From the NCBI GenBank assembly GCA_024691665.1, contig JAILNJ010000180.1:1-12108 (forward strand): a DNA stretch of 12,108 nt, read 5' to 3'. The DNA is from Gammaproteobacteria bacterium. Lineage in GTDB: Bacteria; Bacillota_I; Bacilli_A; Izemoplasmatales; UBA1188. The position numbers and the translations under genes were made by a program. The notes under the pieces were generated by a model, which was given only the letters and a program-made list of their open reading frames with translations, ran no database searches and was not told the DNA's origin. This document shows positions 1 to 5,813 of this stretch, one piece after another; position 1 is the stretch's first letter, and each line of letters begins with the position of its first letter.

Positions 1-1040
1 CCTAATGTGATATTAAGTGTTTTTTCTTTATATGAAAGTATCACATCGTTAATATAGAAGTTTAATACTCTTTTAGCTTCTAGTTGTTTATTTAAGTATG
101 ATGATAGTTTATCTCTTAATAGTGAAGTTAAATGATAATCATCAAGTTCAACATAACCATTCTTAATTAAATGTTCAAAGAGGATTTCAGAAATATACTT
201 CTTATATTCATCACCATTTATTTCATCATCTATAACACTTTCTAGTGTTTCATCATTTGAGAGTAACTTAGTATAATCTACTCTCATATTTACACCATTA
301 TCAACTTCTACTGTTTCTAGTTTGTTCTCGAAGATTGATTTAATATAAATACTTGCGGTTTTCTTAAATACCATGTCTTTATCATGATAGATAGAATCAC
401 CAATAATACCTCTTTTTACGCTTTCCGCTAATTCATCCTTTTCAATAGTGAATGTTAGATTACTATAATCGTATGTACCAATTCCAATTCTTGAGAGTGC
501 ATCATATATAGCACGACCTACAGTTCTATTATCTCTTGGTTTAAGCGCTTCTCTTAAGAAGAACATTGGGATAGGAATGGCTCCATATGATACTTGTTTA
601 AGGGTAAGGACAAACTCAGTATCGGTTTCACTAAAACCAAATACCATATTGATTTTAAATTGATAGTATATTCCTTTCTTATTCTTAAAATGTAGAGCTA
701 ATATAAAATTCTTTCTTGATACTTTAAAGTTATAGTAAATTAGTTGAACATATTCATTATCAAGTTTACTTTCATTATCTCTATTATTTAATGCTGAACA
801 GAAGTTTGCGATAAAGTCATTATCATAGAACACATTAAGCATTTTAAAATCTAGTGAATTATCAAACTCTGTATAAAGAAGATGTTCAAAATCACTAGAT
901 AAGTTTTCTATAGTATACGATTTATCGTTTTTCTTATCTCCAACAAAATCAAAGGTTAATAAGAATATGAAAAAAAGCGAAATAATTAACGCTATAAATG
1001 CATATATAGTTATTTTTACGCTCTTTTTCCTTGATGTCAT
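1..1040 (-). CDS. Membrane-anchored protein of unknown function (C-terminus cut by window edge)
   Basis: I read an open frame from the ATG at 1038-1040 leftward for 346 codons with no stop to the window edge, so the C-terminus is missing. The N-terminus is short and basic (residues 1-9, TSRKKSVK after Met), followed by one hydrophobic helix at about residues 10-31. The rest is polar, so I infer a single-pass N-in protein with an extracytoplasmic domain. The part around residues 122-170 alternates beta-like strands and contains a segment reading GAIPIPMFFLREALKP. This recalls the YpmS/DUF2140-type extracellular domain, but the resemblance is weak and I do not assign a family. The start lies one base after the tsaD stop (TAATATG), with only an AAGG about 16-20 bases upstream, so translation is probably coupled to tsaD. 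There are no tryptophans. The reading frame is certain; the function is unknown. Confidence 0.85.
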   Translation of the reverse strand, partial: MTSRKKSVKITIYAFIALIISLFFIFLLTFDFVGDKKNDKSYTIENLSSDFEHLLYTEFDNSLDFKMLNVFYDNDFIANFCSALNNRDNESKLDNEYVQLIYYNFKVSRKNFILALHFKNKKGIYYQFKINMVFGFSETDTEFVLTLKQVSYGAIPIPMFFLREALKPRDNRTVGRAIYDALSRIGIGTYDYSNLTFTIEKDELAESVKRGIIGDSIYHDKDMVFKKTASIYIKSIFENKLETVEVDNGVNMRVDYTKLLSNDETLESVIDDEINGDEYKKYISEILFEHLIKNGYVELDDYHLTSLLRDKLSSYLNKQLEAKRVLNFYINDVILSYKEKTLNITL

Positions 1041-1041
1041 A

Positions 1042-2031
1042 TTATAAGTCTAACCTTGAAGAAGCTGATAGATTCATATCATCTATCTCTCCTTCTTTTA
1101 TTTTATAGTAAGCACTAATTCCAATCATAGCTGCGTTATCACCACAGTATTTCATAAGAGGGAATGTTACATCTACACCTAAAGATTCTTTAGATAACTT
1201 TCCTCTTATTACTGAGTTAGCTGCGCTACCTCCTGAAACTATTACTTCATTTACTTTGTATTCAGATAAAGCTTTCTTTACCTTTCTTTCTAAAGTAGAA
1301 GCCACAGCTTCTTCAAAGCTTCTAGCGATATCTTCTCTCTTATATGGAACGTTATCTTTTTCAAGATCAAACAAAAGTTTAGTTGTGGCACTCTTAAGTC
1401 CTGAGAAACTAAAGTTATAATCATTAGAATAAGCCATTGGGTGTGGAAGGTTATAAATAGGTGCGCCTTCTTTACCAAGCTTATCTACTAGTGGTCCTCC
1501 TGGATACGGAAGATTTAAGATACGGGCAACCTTATCAAAAACTTCTCCTACTGCATCATCAGATGTAGAACCAAGCTTCTTAAAGCTATAGTCTTTTTCC
1601 ATATAAACTAATTCTGTATGTCCACCAGAAATTAAAAGGGCTAATGCTGGATAGTTTACTTTATGATCAATTGATGCGCTATAGATGTGTCCAGTTAAAT
1701 GATTAACACCTACAAGTGGTTTATTATAGTTTAATGCGACAGTCTTAGCAGCATTAATACCAGTAAGAAGTGAACCGATAAGTCCTGGGCCACAAGTAAC
1801 TGCGACATAATCAATATCGTCCATAGTTACATGGGCATCTTCTAAAGCTTTCTTATAAACTAAAGTAATTCCTTTAACGTGTTCACGTGAAGAAATTTCA
1901 GGAACTACTCCTCCATAATCTTTAAATATATCTATTTGTGATAATACTTCATTTGATAAAACTTCTATTCCATCACGAGTAACCGCAACAGATGTTTCAT
2001 CACAACTTGATTCAAACGATAATATTAACAT
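1042..2031 (-). CDS. tsaD: tRNA N6-adenosine threonylcarbamoyltransferase TsaD
   Basis: This is the catalytic subunit that transfers the threonylcarbamoyl group from threonylcarbamoyl-AMP to A37 of ANN-decoding tRNAs (t6A), working in the cytoplasm with TsaB and TsaE. The 329-residue protein is near the usual bacterial length. It shows the ASKHA-fold start SFESSCDETS (5-14), the metal-binding pair His111/His115 in NHLTGH, and LLISGGHTE (132-140). It also has DDAVGEVFDKVAR with YPGGP (158-180), FSFSGLKSA (207-215), SGGSAANS (266-273) and the third metal ligand region CGDNAAM (Asp298). All the motifs I expect are intact. The ATG overlaps the end of rimI by 7 bases (ATGTTAA) and has GGAG about 9 bases upstream inside rimI. 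It is the fourth gene of the tsaE-tsaB-rimI-tsaD operon. Confidence 0.98.
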   Translation of the reverse strand: MLILSFESSCDETSVAVTRDGIEVLSNEVLSQIDIFKDYGGVVPEISSREHVKGITLVYKKALEDAHVTMDDIDYVAVTCGPGLIGSLLTGINAAKTVALNYNKPLVGVNHLTGHIYSASIDHKVNYPALALLISGGHTELVYMEKDYSFKKLGSTSDDAVGEVFDKVARILNLPYPGGPLVDKLGKEGAPIYNLPHPMAYSNDYNFSFSGLKSATTKLLFDLEKDNVPYKREDIARSFEEAVASTLERKVKKALSEYKVNEVIVSGGSAANSVIRGKLSKESLGVDVTFPLMKYCGDNAAMIGISAYYKIKEGEIDDMNLSASSRLDL

Positions 2032-2429
2032 ACTTTCATCTCCATAAGGATGGCATCTTCACCATCGCTGTAATAGGCTTTTCTATAACCATTTTCTATA
2101 AACCCAAAACTTTTATAAAGGTTTTGAGCTACTATATTAGATTTTCTAACTTCAAGATAAACCATATCATTTTCTTTAGCTACAAACTTTATTCCATACT
2201 TAAGAAGTGATTTACCATACCCTTTCCCTCTTTTAGATTCGTCCACATAAATATACAAAATATTTATTTCATCTAATATCTTATAAAGCGCAATATAGCC
2301 ATATACTGAATCATCTAAAACAAGTACGTAAGTATAATCAGTAACGTCTCTTCTTTTAAGCGAGTCTAATAAATCATAAAATTCTTCTTTTTGTTTAGAG
2401 TCTAGATTCTCTAACTTTTTAATGATCAT
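2025..2429 (-). CDS. rimI: RimI-type GNAT N-acetyltransferase
   Basis: This is a GCN5-family acetyltransferase expected to move acetyl from acetyl-CoA to a protein N-terminus. In E. coli RimI acts on ribosomal protein bS18. The 134-residue length suits RimI. The acetyl-CoA pyrophosphate-binding loop is KRGKGYGKSLL (66-76), followed by YLEVRKSNIVAQNLYKSFGF (91-110) and a C-terminal RKAYYSDGEDAILMEM stretch. Tyr115 sits just before that stretch and aligns by motif with the proposed general acid of RimI. The gene lies between tsaB and tsaD, a common arrangement in Bacillota, which supports the RimI call over a generic GNAT. Its ATG overlaps the tsaB TGA as ATGA, with AGAGGA 6-7 bases upstream. 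The real substrate cannot be read from the sequence. Confidence 0.92.
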   Translation of the reverse strand: MIIKKLENLDSKQKEEFYDLLDSLKRRDVTDYTYVLVLDDSVYGYIALYKILDEINILYIYVDESKRGKGYGKSLLKYGIKFVAKENDMVYLEVRKSNIVAQNLYKSFGFIENGYRKAYYSDGEDAILMEMKVC

Positions 2430-3010
2430 TGAAGTCCTCTTCTAATACGTTCAGCCTCAACTAATTGAATATAGTTAGGACTTAATTTATCTATATCCTC
2501 TACTAACTTAACTTCTTTTGAATGAATTAGTCTAATTGGGTCTGGTTTTCCAGATGTGATAATTAAATCTTTATTCTTATCTTTAAAGAATTCTTCAATT
2601 GAAACTACTTCATCATTCATAAGTCTATTTAAATCTTTATCAAAATGAGAGAGATATGCATTGCCACGTCTTGCATCAATTAATGGGAAAGACTCACTAG
2701 GTGAAGCACTTGCGATTAATGATAAAGTTGAGAATTCATAAACAGAAATATTATTCATTGCGCCAATCATCTTAGCGATAACAACCGCAATTCTGACTCC
2801 AGTATATGAACCAGGACCAATTCCCACATATACTTCATTTATATCTTTTAAAGCTATATTATTATCTTTAAGCATAACCTCAAGTCTAGGCATTAAAGTT
2901 TCACTATGATTTGATGAACCTTTTTCATAAGCTTCATCAATAATAGTGTCTTCTTTTATTAAAGATAGATAGTAATAATCTGTGGATGTATCCATTAATA
3001 ATCTATACAT
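2426..3010 (-). CDS. tsaB: t6A biosynthesis scaffold TsaB
   Basis: TsaB is a catalytically inactive paralogue of TsaD that heterodimerises with it and brings in TsaE for tRNA t6A formation. The 194-residue protein has the family start MYRLLMDTST, then NHSETLMPRLEVML (34-47), IGPGSYTGVRIAVV (63-76), and PLIDARRGNAYLSHFD (109-124). It is shorter than the roughly 230 residues of E. coli and B. subtilis TsaB, mostly at the C-terminal end, but the dimer-forming N-terminal half is intact. The start overlaps the tsaE stop by 8 bases and is preceded by GAGGG. It ends in TGA within an ATGA overlap with rimI. This is the only TGA stop among the genes I checked, and it supports TGA being a stop in this organism. 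Confidence 0.96.
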   Translation of the reverse strand: MYRLLMDTSTDYYYLSLIKEDTIIDEAYEKGSSNHSETLMPRLEVMLKDNNIALKDINEVYVGIGPGSYTGVRIAVVIAKMIGAMNNISVYEFSTLSLIASASPSESFPLIDARRGNAYLSHFDKDLNRLMNDEVVSIEEFFKDKNKDLIITSGKPDPIRLIHSKEVKLVEDIDKLSPNYIQLVEAERIRRGLQ

Positions 3011-3428
3011 TATCCATACCCTCTACATTAAAAATTCTAGTTCCTTCTTTAAGGTTGATTTCAATATCAATCTTAATTGCACTATCAAATATAGGATCCA
3101 TTATAAATTCATACCATTCAACGAATCTAAGTGAATCATAATCATATAGATAATCATCTAGTGTAGGATCATATCCTATAGTTTCAAGTCTATAAGCATC
3201 TATATGATATAAAGGACCTAAATCAGTCTTATAAACTTTAATAATATTAAAAGTAGGAGAGATAATTTCATTACTAATATTAAGTGCTTCACCTACATAT
3301 TTAGTAAATGTAGTCTTACCTGCGCCTAAGTCTCCTTTCAAAGCTATAAGTTCGTTTCCTTTTAGTTTCTTTGCGAATGCGTATGCGAATTCTTTTAATT
3401 CTTCTAAACTTCTAATTTCTTTTTTCAT
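3003..3428 (-). CDS. tsaE: t6A biosynthesis ATPase TsaE
   Basis: TsaE is a small P-loop ATPase that binds the TsaB-TsaD dimer and is needed for multiple turnover in t6A synthesis. The 141-residue length is near the family norm. The Walker A motif is GDLGAGKTT (32-40, Lys38/Thr39). It is followed by SPTFNIIKVY (57-66), YHIDAYRLE (74-82) and VEWYEF (103-108), all in the order expected for this family. It is the first gene of the operon. Its ATG has no Shine-Dalgarno sequence and sits 7 bases after a perfect TATAAT, so the transcript may begin at or one base before the start codon. A separate promoter on the other strand drives the neighbouring protease gene. The product is secure; the leaderless reading is inference. 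Confidence 0.97.
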   Translation of the reverse strand: MKKEIRSLEELKEFAYAFAKKLKGNELIALKGDLGAGKTTFTKYVGEALNISNEIISPTFNIIKVYKTDLGPLYHIDAYRLETIGYDPTLDDYLYDYDSLRFVEWYEFIMDPIFDSAIKIDIEINLKEGTRIFNVEGMDNV

Positions 3429-3435
3429 ATATATA

Positions 3436-3456
3436 ATTATACTACAAATAATTATA
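3436..3456 (-). promoter_or_regulatory. Promoter region of the tsaE operon (two TATAAT boxes)
   Basis: On the minus strand there are two perfect -10 hexamers, TATAAT at 3456-3451 and TATAAT at 3441-3436. The nearer one places the transcription start at about 3429-3428, at the tsaE ATG. The farther one would leave a 15-base AT-only leader with no SD. I could not find a good -35 at 16-18 bases for either, so which one is used is open. Confidence 0.5.
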
Positions 3457-3469
3457 TAGAGGTTTTTGA

Positions 3470-3504
3470 ATATTTATTGAAATAATACGAAAACAACATA
3501 GAAT
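3470..3504 (+). promoter_or_regulatory. Sigma-A-type promoter of the HtrA-like lipoprotein gene
   Basis: A TTGAAA -35 (3477-3482) is followed after 16 bases by TAGAAT (3499-3504), each one mismatch from consensus. The predicted start is an A near 3511, giving a leader of about 38 bases that ends in GAGGTGG. The -35 lies inside a 15-base sequence (3470-3484) repeated exactly around the -35 of the rimP promoter. The divergent tsaE promoter is immediately to the left. Confidence 0.55.
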
Positions 3505-3538
3505 CTTCACAATAGAGTTGTATATTATGATTAAAAGT

Positions 3539-3545
3539 GAGGTGG
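3539..3545 (+). promoter_or_regulatory. Ribosome binding site deciding the start of the protease lipoprotein
   Basis: GAGGTGG lies 3 bases before the ATG at 3549 (6 bases when counted from GAGG). A GTG at 3537 in the same frame would extend the protein by four residues, but it overlaps this SD and would spoil the lipoprotein signal context, so ATG 3549 is preferred. Confidence 0.75.
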
Positions 3546-3548
3546 ATT

Positions 3549-4880
3549 ATGAATATATTTAAGAAAATCACAATAAGTATATTAGCCGTTATCGCATGTT
3601 TCACTCTAACTTCTTGCGAAACAAAGACAACCAAAACTGAGGAAGCAGTCGCAACAAACGTTTATGAAGAAGCAGTTAAAAATGGATTTACTGGAAGCCT
3701 TGATGAGTATCTATTAAGCTTACTTAAGAGTAGTAGTTATGAGAACGTTTATGATTTAGCTAAAGAAAATGGATTATTTGATGGAACTTTAGAAGAGTTT
3801 ATCGCATCGCTTAAAGGCGAAGCTGGTTCTACTAATATTGAAGAAGTGGCACAAAACGCTTTAACAAGCACTGCATCTATTACTGCGGCATTCACAGTTA
3901 CAGTAAGAGATATGTTTGGACGTAGTTATACTCAACAAGCTAAGTCAGCTGGTTCAGGCGTTATATATCAAATCGACTCTAATACTGCATATATAGTAAC
4001 TAACTATCACGTAATCTATTATAATGGCGCAAATAGCCCAGTAAGTGACTCTATCTATGTATACTTATATGGAATGGAGTATGATCAATATGGCTTAAAA
4101 GCTACATTCATTGGCGGATCAATGCTATATGATATCGCAGTACTTAAGGTTGAATCTAATATATTCAGTGATTCATCTTATCCATATCATGCAGTTACTC
4201 TTGGAAACAATGATGAACTTAATGTAGGCGAAACTATCCTCGCAGTAGGTAACCCTGAGGGTAGTGGACTATCAGTAACTAATGGTATTGTTTCAGTTAA
4301 AGAAGAAACTATTAGTATGTACCTCGCAGATAGATCTACTGTCACAGATAGAAGAGTTATAAGAATTGATGCCGCAGTTAACGGTGGTAACTCTGGTGGA
4401 GGACTCTATAACGAGAAGGGTGAACTAGTAGGAATCGTTGATGCAAAGATTGTTGATGAAGATATCGAAGGTATGTGTTATGCCATCCCGATCAACGTTG
4501 CAAGAGAAGTTGCAAACAAAGTAATCGCAACCTGTAATGGTACTTCTACTACTTCTATTAGAAGAGTATATCTAAATGTCACCACAGCTATCGCAAGTTC
4601 TAAACCAGTATACGACACCGCTACTAAGACTCTATCAATCGTTCAAGAAATCACCGTATCAAAAGTTGAAAGAGGCGCAGCATACGATGTACTTCAGGTT
4701 GGAGATTTAATTGTTAATATTGAATATAATGGTGAAACATACCCAATCAATAGTGAATACGATTTAGAAAATGTGTTATTTAAAATTAATAAAGGTGATT
4801 CAATAAATGTATATATTAAAAGAGGTACTTCATACCAAACTGTAACTATTACATTTACTGAAGATCAAGCAATATCATAA
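3549..4880 (+). CDS. HtrA-like trypsin-fold serine protease lipoprotein with PDZ-like C-terminus
   Basis: This is a predicted extracytoplasmic serine protease of the HtrA/DegP (S1C) type, 443 residues from the ATG chosen by the SD. A lipoprotein signal peptide has Lys5/Lys6, a hydrophobic core, and the lipobox LTSC with Cys23, so it should be anchored to the outer face of the membrane. Residues about 38-92 hold two copies of a short repeat (VYEEAVKNGFTGSLDEYL and VYDLAKENGLFDGTLEEF). The protease domain (about 106-325) has the complete triad: His154 in TNYHV, Asp195 in YDIAVLKV, and Ser282 in GGNSGGGLYN. NGIVSV (245-250) is the usual strand before the active-site loop. The C-terminal 350-436 region, with VGDLIVNIEYNGE, looks like one PDZ domain. 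It is the only full gene on the plus strand, flanked by its own promoter and terminator. A quality-control role at the cell surface is family knowledge; the substrate is unknown. Confidence 0.93.
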   Translation: MNIFKKITISILAVIACFTLTSCETKTTKTEEAVATNVYEEAVKNGFTGSLDEYLLSLLKSSSYENVYDLAKENGLFDGTLEEFIASLKGEAGSTNIEEVAQNALTSTASITAAFTVTVRDMFGRSYTQQAKSAGSGVIYQIDSNTAYIVTNYHVIYYNGANSPVSDSIYVYLYGMEYDQYGLKATFIGGSMLYDIAVLKVESNIFSDSSYPYHAVTLGNNDELNVGETILAVGNPEGSGLSVTNGIVSVKEETISMYLADRSTVTDRRVIRIDAAVNGGNSGGGLYNEKGELVGIVDAKIVDEDIEGMCYAIPINVAREVANKVIATCNGTSTTSIRRVYLNVTTAIASSKPVYDTATKTLSIVQEITVSKVERGAAYDVLQVGDLIVNIEYNGETYPINSEYDLENVLFKINKGDSINVYIKRGTSYQTVTITFTEDQAIS

Positions 4881-4886
4881 AGCAAT

Positions 4887-4920
4887 AAAAAAGAGAAGAT
4901 TCAGCGTTCTTCTCTTTTTT
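4887..4920. terminator. Bidirectional intrinsic terminator between convergent genes
   Basis: A perfect 13-base inverted repeat has left arm 4887-4899 (AAAAAAGAGAAGA), an 8-base loop, and right arm 4908-4920. The outer part of the stem gives a T-tract on both strands. It ends the protease transcript on the plus strand and the uvrC-exonuclease transcript on the minus strand. The last base of the repeat is the first base of the exonuclease TAA complement, so it starts right at that gene's end. Confidence 0.9.
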
Positions 4921-5813
4921 TAATCCTTTTCTTCTTTTAGTTTTTGAAGTTCAGCTTGAACATCAATCACAAGCTTTCCTTCAACTACTTTTTTCATCGC
5001 ATCATATACTTCTTTAGTAGCTTGTGCATCAGTTAATGCGTTATGCATCTGATGAGCTTTTATACCACTTAAGATATTTAATGCTTTAAATAATCCTAAT
5101 TCATCTTTTAGTTTAAAATATCTTTTATTTATATTACATAAATCAATGTATTCAACTTTAATTGGAGCTAAGTTATGTAATTTAAACGAACTATCAATAA
5201 ATGATTTGTCTGCACCCCAAGTCATTACTAGTGGGTTATAGATTTCAACAAGTCTCTTAAAGTCATTATAGAATTCTTTATATTCAATTGCTGATTGAAG
5301 ATCTGACTCATCAATTGTGAGAAATCTCATAGCTCTTTGAGTTACAGGTTTATTAGTTTTAACATAGTTATCATAATAGTTAACTAAGTTATCATTCTCA
5401 TCAATTATTACACAGCCTATTTGAAGTATCTCAGGATAGAATTTAGATTTATCACTATACTCTGGCATAGTTAGTTCTAGATCTAAGAACATCTTATAAC
5501 GTTTAGCTGTGAGAGATTCTATTAAATTCTTACTATTTAAAGCTGAAGTATAGATAGTTTTAATTCCTCTTCTTGTTGAATAGAAGATTGAATTAACATC
5601 TATAATTTCATAAGCTGGATAATGTTTTAAAGTACGAAGTTTGTTAGAGCATTTAGCATCAATAAAAGCGGGGGCGTGTCCCATAGCTTCTTTGATATAT
5701 GATTCAAGTGATTTTGAGAAATAGTAATATTCTATTTTTTCTTTCTTGTAAATAGATATAACTCTTTCTCTTGGATAATAGTCATGTATTAATCCATAGA
5801 TTTCTCTACTCAT
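4920..5813 (-). CDS. DEDDh-family 3'-5' exonuclease with extra N-terminal domain
   Basis: The 297-residue protein has two parts. Residues about 107-275 form an RNase T/DnaQ-like exonuclease of the DEDDh superfamily. ExoI is FLDLELTMPE with Asp111 and Glu113, ExoII is TWGADKSFID with Asp202, and ExoIII is HNALTDAQ with His257 and Asp262, so every metal-binding and catalytic residue is present. The LELTMPE wording is closest to the KapD/ERI-1-like subgroup, which suggests RNA as substrate, but this is inference. Residues 1-105 are not exonuclease and I do not recognise them; a small beta-rich, perhaps nucleic-acid-binding, domain is possible. The C-terminus (270-297) is charged and helical. The start overlaps the uvrC stop by 8 bases with only a weak purine-rich stretch before it, so it is probably co-translated with uvrC. 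A link to DNA repair is possible from position only. Confidence 0.88.
   Translation of the reverse strand: MSREIYGLIHDYYPRERVISIYKKEKIEYYYFSKSLESYIKEAMGHAPAFIDAKCSNKLRTLKHYPAYEIIDVNSIFYSTRRGIKTIYTSALNSKNLIESLTAKRYKMFLDLELTMPEYSDKSKFYPEILQIGCVIIDENDNLVNYYDNYVKTNKPVTQRAMRFLTIDESDLQSAIEYKEFYNDFKRLVEIYNPLVMTWGADKSFIDSSFKLHNLAPIKVEYIDLCNINKRYFKLKDELGLFKALNILSGIKAHQMHNALTDAQATKEVYDAMKKVVEGKLVIDVQAELQKLKEEKD

Noticed and set aside
1992..2210. Plus-strand ORF opposite rimI/tsaD
   Set aside because: It lies entirely antisense to conserved motifs of tsaD and rimI, has no SD, and its composition mirrors the coding strand.
2426..2428. TGA read as tryptophan (Mycoplasma code)
   Set aside because: No gene here contains an in-frame TGA, Trp is TGG where checked, and the tsaB TGA sits in a normal ATGA overlap.
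3537..3548. GTG start four codons upstream for the protease lipoprotein
   Set aside because: It overlaps the GAGGTGG SD itself; the ATG at 3549 has the SD at correct spacing and gives a standard lipoprotein signal.
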